Assembly (NCBI RefSeq): GCF_000266905.1
Contig: NC_018027.1
Coordinates: 2,356,001 to 2,420,000, forward strand
Direction of reading: 5' to 3'
DNA from: Mycolicibacterium chubuense NBB4
Lineage (GTDB): Bacteria > Actinomycetota > Actinomycetes > Mycobacteriales > Mycobacteriaceae
Length of the DNA stretch: 64,000 nt
Shown here: in pieces, positions 37,958 to 45,649 of the stretch
Numbering within the stretch: the stretch's first letter is position 1
Layout: the number at the start of each line of letters is the position of its first letter
Made by a program: the position numbers and the translations under genes
The notes under the pieces: generated by a model
Databases searched by the model: none
What the model was told of the DNA's origin: nothing
Seen by the model: only the letters and a program-made list of their open reading frames with translations

Positions 37958-39247
37958 TCAGGACGAGGTGGCGGCGACCGCTGCGGCGAGCAGGTCGAGG
38001 CCGGAGTCGAGATCGGTCTCCGAGGTGGTGAGCGGGGGAAGCAGTTTGACCACTTCGTCGGACGGGCCGCTCGTCTCCATCAACAGGCCGTGGTCGAACG
38101 CCGTGCGGCAGACTTCGGCGGCCCGTGCGGCATCGGCGAATTTCAGTCCCTGCGCCATGCCGCGCCCGCGCGCGCCGACCCCGTCGTGGGCAGATGCGAT
38201 CTCGTCCAGCCGCGCCCGCACATGGGCACCCTTGGCGGTCGTCTGCTCACTGAAAGATTGATCCTGCCAATAGATCTCGAGTGCCTTGGTGGCGGTCACG
38301 AAGGCGGGGTTGTGTCCCCGGAACGTGCCGTTGTGCTCTCCGGGCGTCCATACGTCGAGATCGCGGCGAAACAGCGTCAACGCCATCGGCAGGCCGTAGC
38401 CGCTGATCGACTTGGACAGCGTGACGATGTCGGGCACGATGCCCGCCTCCTCGAAGCTGAAGAACCGACCGGTGCGTCCGCAGCCCATCTGCACGTCGTC
38501 GACGATGAGCAGGATGTCGCGGCGGTGGCACAGATCGGCCAGCGCCCGCAACCACTCCGCACGGGCGACGTTCAAGCCGCCCTCGCCCTGCACGGTCTCG
38601 ACGATCACCGCGGCGGGGTGGTTGAGCCCGCCACCCGAGTCGTCGAGAACCCGCTCGAACCAGTGGAAGTCCTCGGTCGCCCCGCCGAAGTAGTTGTCGT
38701 AGGGCATGGGTGTGGAGTGCACCAGCGGAATGCCGGCGCCGGCACGCTTCATGGAGTTGCCGGTCACCGAGAGCGCGCCGAGTGTCATGCCGTGGAAAGC
38801 GTTGGTGAAATTGATGATCGACTCGCGCCCGGTCACCTTCCGGGCCAGCTTGAGGGCGGCCTCGACGGCGTTGGCGCCGGTCGGGCCGGGGAACTGCACT
38901 TTGTAGTCCAACGCTCGCGGGCGCAGGATCACTCGCTCGAAGGTCTCGAGGAACTCGGTCTTGGCCGTGGTGGCCATGTCGAGGGAGTGCACGATGTGGT
39001 CGGCGGCCAGGTAGTCGAGCAGAGGCTGCTTGAGTGCGGGGTTGTTGTGGCCGTAGTTGAGTGCCCCGGCGCCGGCGAAGAAGTCGAGGTACCGCCGACC
39101 GTCGGTGTCGGTCAGCCAGGAGCCTTGCGCGACCGCCATGGTCGTCGGCCAGCTCCGGCAGTAACTGCGGACCTCCGACTCGACCGAGTGATACACCTCG
39201 GCAAGCGCGGAATCGGTGGGTGTGGCGGTGTCGGTGAGGGCTGTCAT
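37958..39247 (-). CDS. ectB: Diaminobutyrate-2-oxoglutarate transaminase
   Basis: PLP enzyme that makes L-2,4-diaminobutyrate from aspartate semialdehyde. The 429 residues show FPGPTGANAVEAALKLAR, the IVDDVQMGCGRTG segment and the PLP lysine in TLSKSISGYGLPM. ATG 39247 follows aaaggactc and overlaps the ectA stop. Confidence 0.94.
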   Translation of the reverse strand: MTALTDTATPTDSALAEVYHSVESEVRSYCRSWPTTMAVAQGSWLTDTDGRRYLDFFAGAGALNYGHNNPALKQPLLDYLAADHIVHSLDMATTAKTEFLETFERVILRPRALDYKVQFPGPTGANAVEAALKLARKVTGRESIINFTNAFHGMTLGALSVTGNSMKRAGAGIPLVHSTPMPYDNYFGGATEDFHWFERVLDDSGGGLNHPAAVIVETVQGEGGLNVARAEWLRALADLCHRRDILLIVDDVQMGCGRTGRFFSFEEAGIVPDIVTLSKSISGYGLPMALTLFRRDLDVWTPGEHNGTFRGHNPAFVTATKALEIYWQDQSFSEQTTAKGAHVRARLDEIASAHDGVGARGRGMAQGLKFADAARAAEVCRTAFDHGLLMETSGPSDEVVKLLPPLTTSETDLDSGLDLLAAAVAATSS

Positions 39248-39861
39248 GAGTCCTTTCGCGGATATCGGGTGTCGAGGGGTGCGGCGATCGGCCCGATCCG
39301 CAGCACCGGCTCGTCCTCGTGACTGAGCTGCGGGTCGAGATGTTCGGCGCGAAAGTGCTCGTGCTCGGTGAGCGGTACCCCGTGCCGGCGGGCGAACGCG
39401 CCGAACAGTGCGCGCGACGGCGCGTTACCGGGAGCCACCGTGGCTTCCACGGTGAGGGGGTGGCCGTGACGGCTCTCGCGAACGCGCTGAGTGAGGCGGT
39501 CGAGCATCGCAGCGGCCAGACCGGTGCCGCGCGCCGACGACGTGACCGCGACCTGCCAGATGAACAGGACCTCGGGCCGGGACGGTGGGTGATATCCGGT
39601 GATGACTCCGCAGAGACCCTCACCGCGATCGGCGACAATGCTCGTGTCGGCAAAGTCCGTCGCCATCAACAGATACGCGTAGGTGGAGTTGAGGTCCAGT
39701 ACCCCGGTTTCCGCGACGAGGCGGTGAATGGCGATGGCATCGGAGTCGACGGGCCGCCTCAGCCAGCGGTACCACGAATCATGAGTATTTGAGCGATATT
39801 CCGGCTCGGCAGAGCCGGGGTCGAGCAATCTCGGACCGTTGTGGGGTCCACGAAAATCCAC
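39244..39861 (-). CDS. ectA: Diaminobutyrate acetyltransferase
   Basis: GNAT enzyme that acetylates diaminobutyrate. The 205 residues include the family core VLDLNSTYAYLLMATDFADTS and the acetyl-CoA site VAVTSSARGTGLAAAMLDRL. The only far-upstream start is GTG 39861, just after an in-frame TGA and without a good SD. This gives an N-terminus about 30 residues longer than typical, so an internal TTG start is possible. First gene of ectABCD. No dedicated aspartokinase gene accompanies it. Confidence 0.9.
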   Translation of the reverse strand: MDFRGPHNGPRLLDPGSAEPEYRSNTHDSWYRWLRRPVDSDAIAIHRLVAETGVLDLNSTYAYLLMATDFADTSIVADRGEGLCGVITGYHPPSRPEVLFIWQVAVTSSARGTGLAAAMLDRLTQRVRESRHGHPLTVEATVAPGNAPSRALFGAFARRHGVPLTEHEHFRAEHLDPQLSHEDEPVLRIGPIAAPLDTRYPRKDS

Positions 39862-40173
39862 TGGAGCAAGTCACCACCGAACAAAGTCATCAGTTACATC
39901 AGTTGCGTCATCGGCGGATCGACCGTATTCCAGCAAAACTTCTCAGGCAAGCAGGCGATCCGTCGAGCGGCGGGCCGGACGCGCTGCTCCACCTGTCGTC
40001 ACCAGCGAAGATGCACGTCGGTGGACGGAATGATCATGTCGACGTCGTTACCAAATCGTTATTATCGGGTGACGAGCATGTCCGGGGCGCCACACGACGA
40101 GATCCATTGGTGCGCAGGAAGAATCGGCCGGCGGGCACCAACCGGTGGGGCCCGCCGGGATGTATCGCAGTGC
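39862..40173. promoter_or_regulatory. ectABCD upstream region with tandem 9-bp repeat
   Basis: About 310 bases without a supportable gene. CATCAGTTA-CATCAGTTG at 39888-39905 is a tandem direct repeat 27-44 bases from the ectA start, a layout typical of response-regulator sites. An AT-rich patch with tcgttattatcgg near 40060 may hold the promoter. Osmotic control of the operon is inference. Confidence 0.4.
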
Positions 40174-41436
40174 CTACTGGCGGCCGCGCTTGACCTGATT
40201 GAAAGGCACGCCGCGGTCGGCGGCGAACTCGCGAGGGAAACCGAGCACCCGCTCGCTGATCACGTTGCGCGCCATCTCCGAGCTGCCGCCGCCGAGTGAC
40301 CCGGTCTGCCGGGACAGGTAGCGCACACCGACGTCGAGGAGCCCGGCCGCATCGCCGCCCTCGTCGACGACCCCGGCTGTGCCGGCGATCGCCAGCGCGG
40401 TGTCGACCTCCAACTCCGTTGTCTCGGCGTGGAACAGCCGGATCAGCGTGCCGGCGTTGGGTGGCAGCGAGCCGTCCGCGATGCTGCTGGACACGTGGTC
40501 GATGAGTTGCTCCTTGACCAGCCGGCGCACCAGCGCGCGGCCCGCCAGTTCCTGGATGGCCGGGTCATCGGCCCGTCCGGTGGCCTCGGCCAGCGCGACG
40601 TGGTTGGGCGGCATCTCGCTGGCGTTCTCCGCGCCGGTCCCGCTCGCGAACTCCGACCCGCCGCCGACGGCTCGCCGTTCGTGGAAGAGCTGCCGTGACG
40701 CCACCGTCCAGCCGTCGTTGACCTCGCCGACCACCGCGTCGTCGCCGAGCTCGAGGCCGTCGAAGAACTCCTCGCAGAACTCCTCGTTACCGTTGACCTC
40801 CTTGATGCGGCGCATGGTGATGCCGGGGGAGCTCAGCGGCACCAGGAACATCGTCAGGCCCTCGTGCTTGGGCACCGACCAGTCGGTGCGCGCGAGCAGC
40901 AACCCGTAGTCGCCGGCGAACGCGCTGGTGCTCCAGGTCTTGGCGCCGTTGATCACCCACTTCTCGCCCTGCCGGTCGGCGCGGGTGATCACCCCGGCCA
41001 GATCCGAGCCGCCGTTGGGCTCGCTGAGAAGCTGCACGAGGATCTCGTCTCCGCGGACGGCGGCCGAGATGCGTTCGCGCTTCTGCTCTTCGGTGCCCAT
41101 GTCCAGGATGGTGGCGGCGCAGATCGTGAACGTCGGCACGTTGAGGATCAGCGGCATCTCGTAGTAGCGGCACTCGGCGTTGAACGCCTTCTGATAGGCG
41201 TAGTCGAGCCCCAGTCCGCCGTATTCGCGGGGGAAGCAGATGCCGGCGAAGCCGCCCTCGTAGAGGCGCTTCTGCAGCTCCTTGGCGCGGTCCCAGGAGG
41301 CCTGCTCGGCGCGCACCGAGAACGGCGGGTGGTCGGGGTCGATGCGCGGCATGTTGGCGGACAGCCAGGCCCGTGCCCGCGCAGCGAAGTCGGCGACCGA
41401 CTCGGTGGCCTGCGATGTGGTCACGGTGCCGGTCAT
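40174..41436 (-). CDS. Acyl-CoA dehydrogenase (FadE type), subunit 1
   Basis: A 420-residue flavoprotein of the acyl-CoA dehydrogenase family. The middle domain has LLSEPNGGSDLAG and NGAKTWSTSAFAGDYGLLLART; the C-terminal FAD segment has RQTGSLGGGSSEMARNVI. It follows a second, shorter family member with a 4-base overlap (ATGA). Pairs of unlike FadE proteins often form heterotetramers acting on steroid or branched side-chain CoA esters. The actual substrate cannot be read from sequence. Confidence 0.88.
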   Translation of the reverse strand: MTGTVTTSQATESVADFAARARAWLSANMPRIDPDHPPFSVRAEQASWDRAKELQKRLYEGGFAGICFPREYGGLGLDYAYQKAFNAECRYYEMPLILNVPTFTICAATILDMGTEEQKRERISAAVRGDEILVQLLSEPNGGSDLAGVITRADRQGEKWVINGAKTWSTSAFAGDYGLLLARTDWSVPKHEGLTMFLVPLSSPGITMRRIKEVNGNEEFCEEFFDGLELGDDAVVGEVNDGWTVASRQLFHERRAVGGGSEFASGTGAENASEMPPNHVALAEATGRADDPAIQELAGRALVRRLVKEQLIDHVSSSIADGSLPPNAGTLIRLFHAETTELEVDTALAIAGTAGVVDEGGDAAGLLDVGVRYLSRQTGSLGGGSSEMARNVISERVLGFPREFAADRGVPFNQVKRGRQ

Positions 41437-42566
41437 GCCGTCGCCTCCGACTTCCTGCTCAGCGCGTACACCGCGCGGTGGTGTTCCTCGGGGGAGCCGT
41501 ACATGGCGCGATAGAGGATCGCCCGGCGCAGGTACAGGTGCAGGTCGTGCTCCCAGGTCACCCCGATTCCGCCGTGCAGCTGCACGCAGTCCTGCAGCAT
41601 GATCGGAGTGCGTTCGGCGACATACGCTTTCGCGACGCTGACGAGCTTGTCGGCCTCGCGGGAGCGGTGCGCCACCGCCTCGACCGCGCCCGCGGTGGTG
41701 GCGCGACACGCCTCGAACCACATCTTCATGTCGGCGACGCGGTGTTTGAGGGCCTGGTAGGAGGCCAGCGGGCGCCCGAAGCTGTGCCGGTCGAACAACC
41801 ACGCAGTGGTCATCGCGAGCACGGCGTCGAGCACGCCGACCAGCTCGGCGCATTGCAGGACCAGCGCGATCTGCCGCTGACGTTCGATGATGCCGGGCGT
41901 CTGCTCGGCCGTACCGACCGCGGCGGTCTCGTCGACCTCGACACCGGTGAATTCGATTCGTGCGTAACGCTTGACCATGTCGACCGACGCCTGCGGTGTG
42001 ACCGTGACGCCTGGCGCGTCGGTGCGGACCAGGAATTGCCGGAGGCCGTCCTCGGAGGCGGCGACGACCAGCACCGCGCCGCTGTCCGCGCCGGCCTCGA
42101 CACGGTCTTTGACGCCGTCGATGCGGTAGCCCGCGCCGGTGCGCGTGGCGGTGGTCACGCCGGCCGCCAGGGGAGCGAACGGACCGCCGGGTTCGTAGAC
42201 GGCCCACGAGGCGACCAGTTCGCCGGACACCAGCGCCTCGATGGCGTCCTCGTGGCCGTCGGGTGCCTCGACGAGGCCGCTTGCCACCACACTGACCGGA
42301 TGCAGGGGGCCCGGCGCGACGGTGCGGCCCGCCTTTTCGGCGACGAGGGCGAGATCGGCCACCCCGTTTCCCGAGACGCTTCCGCCCCCGAGTTCCTCGG
42401 GCACCAGCAGGCTGGTCCAGCCCAGTTCCGCGGCGCGTTGCCACCATTCGGGTTGAAACGACACCTCGGAGGCGTGCAGACCGCGCACGTGAGTCAGTGA
42501 GGCCTGCTTCTCCAGGAAGGTCTCCGTGGTGGAGGCGAACAGCGTCTGCTCGGGGGTGGCGGTCAT
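41433..42566 (-). CDS. Acyl-CoA dehydrogenase (FadE type), subunit 2
   Basis: A 377-residue family member with weaker conservation in the middle domain and an intact C-terminal FAD motif, VQLHGGIGVTWEHDLHLYLRRA. Probably the partner of the next gene, with which it overlaps. Start ATG 42566 has an aggct-type weak SD. It follows the amidohydrolase by 90 bases that hold a stem-loop, so the three genes probably form one operon controlled by the TetR operators upstream. Confidence 0.86.
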   Translation of the reverse strand: MTATPEQTLFASTTETFLEKQASLTHVRGLHASEVSFQPEWWQRAAELGWTSLLVPEELGGGSVSGNGVADLALVAEKAGRTVAPGPLHPVSVVASGLVEAPDGHEDAIEALVSGELVASWAVYEPGGPFAPLAAGVTTATRTGAGYRIDGVKDRVEAGADSGAVLVVAASEDGLRQFLVRTDAPGVTVTPQASVDMVKRYARIEFTGVEVDETAAVGTAEQTPGIIERQRQIALVLQCAELVGVLDAVLAMTTAWLFDRHSFGRPLASYQALKHRVADMKMWFEACRATTAGAVEAVAHRSREADKLVSVAKAYVAERTPIMLQDCVQLHGGIGVTWEHDLHLYLRRAILYRAMYGSPEEHHRAVYALSRKSEATA

Positions 42567-42603
42567 GAATTCAGTTCAGCCTCTTCTTTTCCGGAGCCGG
42601 TCA

Positions 42604-42639
42604 GCCGCGACGCACCGTGGTCACCGGTGCGGCCGCGGC
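42604..42639 (-). terminator. Intercistronic stem-loop
   Basis: CGCACCG (42611-42617) pairs with CGGTGCG (42625-42631) across a 7-base loop, and GCCGCG/CGCGGC extend the stem past a small bulge. No U-tract follows, so partial termination or mRNA processing between the amidohydrolase and acyl-CoA dehydrogenase genes is more likely than a full stop. Confidence 0.5.
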
Positions 42640-42656
42640 TGCTGGACGAGTGATGA

Positions 42657-43886
42657 TCAGGCGATGACGAGGGCGGGCACGTCGGGCTTGTAGACCTTCT
42701 TGTTGGGCACCTTGAACAGTTCGACGAGATTGCCGCCCATCACCTTTCGTACGCCTTCCTCGTCGAGGCCGTCCTCCTCGAGTTGGTCGACCAGGTTGAT
42801 CGGATCCGCCAGACCCTCCGGGTGCGGCCAGTCGGAGCCGAACATCACGCGGTCGACCCCGATCAGGTCGGCGATCTCCTTGAAGTTGTCCTCCCAGAAG
42901 GGCGCGACGTACACCCCACGGCGGAACGCCTCGATCGGGTTCTCCGGGAACTCCTGCGGCATCTTCTTGTAGACGTCGTCGAACTGATGGAACAGGTAGG
43001 GCACCCAGGACGCGCCGTTCTCGACGGACAGCACCCGCAGGTCGGGGTTGCGCGTGAGGGCGCCGTGGCAGACCAGCGCGGCCATGGTGTCCTCGATGGG
43101 CCGCTTGCCCATCGACACCATCCGGAACGCGGTGGGTTTGAACGGCAGGTACTCGTCGGCCGGCTCCCAGTCGTTGAGGTACTCGGCGTAACCGCTGTCG
43201 GAGGCGTGCATGCACACCGGGATACCGGCTGTGACGCAGGCGTCCCAGAACGGGTCGAATTCAGGCAGGCCCAGTGAGCGGCTGCCACGGTAGCCGGGCA
43301 CCGGGGCGGGCCGCACCAGCACGGTCTTGGCGCCACGCTCCAGGCACCACTGCAGCTCCTCGAGCGCACGGTCGACCACGGAGAGATTGATGACCGGCGT
43401 CGACAGGATGCGGCCTTCGTAGTCGAACTGCCATGTCTCGTACATCCACTGGTTCAGCGCGTGGATGATGTCGAGGATCAGGTCCGGGTCGTCCTTCATG
43501 CGCTCCTCGACGAGGCTGGCCAGCGTCGGGAACATGATCGTGTAGTCCAGGCCGAGGCCGTCGAGTACCTCGAGCCGTGCTTCGGGATTGCGGAACGCGG
43601 GGATGGCCTTCATCGGCTTGCCCATGACCTCGCGGAAGCTCTTGCCGCCGCTGCCGTGCTTGAAGTACTCCTCCTGAGCACCCGGCCGGGCGACGACCTC
43701 GAAGGTCGGGTTGGGGATGTAGTCGCTGATGTGGTTGCGCACGACGATCTTGGTACGGCCGTGCACGTCGATGTAGTCGATGACGCCCTTGCGGTGATCC
43801 GGAAGGAATTGCGTCAGCGCCTCTTTGGGCTCGTAGAAGTGGTTGTCGGCGTCGAACACCGGATAGTCGAGGATGCGTGACGGCAT
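42657..43886 (-). CDS. Amidohydrolase family 2 metal-dependent hydrolase
   Basis: A 409-residue TIM-barrel hydrolase or decarboxylase of PF04909 type. Metal ligands are expected in FDADNHFYEP near the N-terminus, MHASDSGYAEY in the middle and FGSDWPHPEG near the C-terminus. Homologues sit with acyl-CoA degradation genes in mycobacteria. ATG 43886 is chosen because aggag lies 8 bases upstream; an ATG at 43904 lacks this. Two GGTAA-N5-TTACC operators lie 37-74 bases upstream. Substrate unknown. Confidence 0.84.
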   Translation of the reverse strand: MPSRILDYPVFDADNHFYEPKEALTQFLPDHRKGVIDYIDVHGRTKIVVRNHISDYIPNPTFEVVARPGAQEEYFKHGSGGKSFREVMGKPMKAIPAFRNPEARLEVLDGLGLDYTIMFPTLASLVEERMKDDPDLILDIIHALNQWMYETWQFDYEGRILSTPVINLSVVDRALEELQWCLERGAKTVLVRPAPVPGYRGSRSLGLPEFDPFWDACVTAGIPVCMHASDSGYAEYLNDWEPADEYLPFKPTAFRMVSMGKRPIEDTMAALVCHGALTRNPDLRVLSVENGASWVPYLFHQFDDVYKKMPQEFPENPIEAFRRGVYVAPFWEDNFKEIADLIGVDRVMFGSDWPHPEGLADPINLVDQLEEDGLDEEGVRKVMGGNLVELFKVPNKKVYKPDVPALVIA

Positions 43887-43922
43887 GGTGTGGGCTCCTG
43901 GCATGTCGCGTTTGCAGAAAGC

Positions 43923-43937
43923 GGTAATCGCATTACC
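43923..43937. promoter_or_regulatory. TetR operator 1
   Basis: GGTAA-TCGCA-TTACC, a perfect 5-bp inverted repeat around five bases, 37 bases before the amidohydrolase start. Identical arms to two other sites flanking the TetR gene. Confidence 0.72.
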
Positions 43938-43945
43938 GGTCGAGT

Positions 43946-43960
43946 GGTAACGACATTACC
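43946..43960. promoter_or_regulatory. TetR operator 2
   Basis: GGTAA-CGACA-TTACC, 23 bases from operator 1, about two helical turns, so two dimers could bind the same face of the DNA. Confidence 0.72.
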
Positions 43961-44020
43961 ACGCTCGGCTGGGACGGCGCCAGGGTCGGTTCGCATGGTC
44001 ATCTGCGCACGTCAGCGCCG

Positions 44021-44656
44021 CTATTTGGCCAACCCGCGGACGCAGAAGGTGTACAGGTGCGTGCCGTCGATCGGCGTGCCGTTGAGTTCGGCGCCGAGGT
44101 CGCGCAGGCGCAGTGCGTCGAGCACCGTCTGCATGAGGATGGCGGCGTCGGTGTCGACGTCGAGATCGCCGCGGAAGTCGCCGTCGGCGATCCCGCGCCG
44201 CAGGATGTCGACGATCAGCCGGTGCAGCGGGGCCAGGACCTTCGCGAACTCCTTCGGCCGCGTCTCGAGCAGGTGATCGTTGTAGTAGGTCAGTCCCCGG
44301 TTGATGCTGTCCTGGGTGCTCGATTCGGCCGGCGCGCCGATGCGGGCGATCAGCACGCGCAGGGCCTCGGTGCTCGGCAGCGGGGCGATCTCGGCCCGCC
44401 ACCGTTCGGTGGCGTCGGCCATGATCTTCTCCACCAGGGCCAGCAGGAGTTCGTCTTTGGTGGCGAAGTGCTGGTAGAAGGCGCGCAGTGAGGTCTTCGA
44501 CCGCTCGACCACTTCCAGCACCGTGAAGTCGGTGCGACCGGTCTCGCCGAGGATCGCCAGCGCCGAGCGCATGAAGCGGGTGGCCCGGGACTCGGGCTCG
44601 GCGGTCGCCGGCGGCGCCGCCGGATCCGACTGTGCCCTCGCGCCCTTTGCGGCCAT
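44021..44656 (-). CDS. TetR family repressor of the amidohydrolase/acyl-CoA dehydrogenase genes
   Basis: A 211-residue regulator. A polar, Ala/Pro-rich lead of about 25 residues precedes the HTH domain (FMRSALAILGETGRTDFTVLEVVERSKTSLRAFYQHF in parts). The C-terminal ligand domain has the FAKVLAPLHRLIVDILRRGI helix. Operators of one type lie downstream (43923-43960, before the amidohydrolase) and upstream (44689-44703, before this gene and the divergent thioesterase gene). Autoregulation and an acyl-CoA-like inducer are inferred. Confidence 0.88.
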   Translation of the reverse strand: MAAKGARAQSDPAAPPATAEPESRATRFMRSALAILGETGRTDFTVLEVVERSKTSLRAFYQHFATKDELLLALVEKIMADATERWRAEIAPLPSTEALRVLIARIGAPAESSTQDSINRGLTYYNDHLLETRPKEFAKVLAPLHRLIVDILRRGIADGDFRGDLDVDTDAAILMQTVLDALRLRDLGAELNGTPIDGTHLYTFCVRGLAK

Positions 44657-44688
44657 GGCGGGTCACCTCTCCGGTTCGGAAGCGTGTT

Positions 44689-44703
44689 GGTAATGACGTT
44701 ACC
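44689..44703. promoter_or_regulatory. TetR operator 3
   Basis: GGTAA-TGACG-TTACC, 33 bases before the TetR start and 62 bases before the divergent thioesterase start. It can control both genes. Confidence 0.72.
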
Positions 44704-44764
44704 GCTCCCGGCGAACCTCGGTTACTGTTCCCTGCGACAGGCACCGAATGGAGGCGATGAGCAC

Positions 44765-45649
44765 ATGACAACGGATTCGGCCGAATCGCAGTGGACGGTT
44801 CAGGGGCTGCTCGACCTGTTCGACGCGGAACCGGCGGGCGAGGACACCTTCACCGCGCAGACCGGTCCGGCCGGTGAGGACGAGCGGCAGGTGGTCGAGG
44901 GCACGCAGGTGCTCGCGCAGTCGATCGTCGCCGCCGCCAAGCGATTTCCGGACAAGTCGATCCGTTCGGTGTATGCGGTGTTCGCCCGGGCCGTGATGGT
45001 CGCAGCCGGTCCGGTCGAGCTGGAGGTCGACGTGGTCAGCGAGGGCCGCTCGACCGCGTCGGCGATCGTGACCGCCACGCAGAACGGCAAGCGGTGCATC
45101 ACGACGACGGTGCTGGCCGACGTGCCGACCGGCGACGTCATCCGGCACCACCTACCCAAGCCGGAGGTGGCCGGTCCGGCCGACGCGAACGTCTCACCGA
45201 TGCCGATGGCCGGGCGGGACCTGCGACTGGTCGACGTCGTGGACGTCAACAGTCCCGATGAGGTGGGGCCGCCCGAGTTGTACGCGTGGCTGCGCTACGA
45301 CCCGGTGCCCTCGCGGGATGACTTGGCCAAGGCGCTCATCGCGTACTTCACGGGCCACCTCGGTATTTCGACGACGATGCGGGCGCACGAGGGCATCGGC
45401 ACCAGCCAGGCGCACCTGACCGTGTCCACCGCCCCGATGACGGTGTCGGTCAGCTTCCACGAACCGGTGCGGTGGGACGGCTGGCTGCTCTACAGCCACG
45501 AGAGCACCCAGGTCGGCGCCGGGATGTCCTACGTCCGCGGGACGGTGCACGCCGAGGACGGCGAACTGCTCGCCTCGTTCACCCAGGATGCGTTGATCCG
45601 CCCGCTGCGCACCACCGACACCTCGATCAAGGAGCAGTCCCGGCTCTAA
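44765..45649 (+). CDS. Acyl-CoA thioesterase (double hotdog, TesB-like)
   Basis: A 294-residue protein with two hotdog halves: residues about 20-130 (VEGTQVLAQSIVAAAKRFPDKS then SVYAVFARAVM) and about 160-290 (LYAWLRYDPVPS, HEGIGTSQAHLTVS, SFTQDALIRPL). It should release CoA from acyl or aryl thioesters. ATG 44765 follows ggagg at 10 bases. Divergent from the TetR gene with operator 3 between, so it belongs to that regulon. Stops of this gene and the next overlap by four bases. Confidence 0.83.
   Translation: MTTDSAESQWTVQGLLDLFDAEPAGEDTFTAQTGPAGEDERQVVEGTQVLAQSIVAAAKRFPDKSIRSVYAVFARAVMVAAGPVELEVDVVSEGRSTASAIVTATQNGKRCITTTVLADVPTGDVIRHHLPKPEVAGPADANVSPMPMAGRDLRLVDVVDVNSPDEVGPPELYAWLRYDPVPSRDDLAKALIAYFTGHLGISTTMRAHEGIGTSQAHLTVSTAPMTVSVSFHEPVRWDGWLLYSHESTQVGAGMSYVRGTVHAEDGELLASFTQDALIRPLRTTDTSIKEQSRL

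Noticed and set aside
39841..40299. Rightward open frame across the ectA upstream region
   Set aside because: No SD, no recognisable domain, and it runs into the 3' end of an acyl-CoA dehydrogenase on the other strand.
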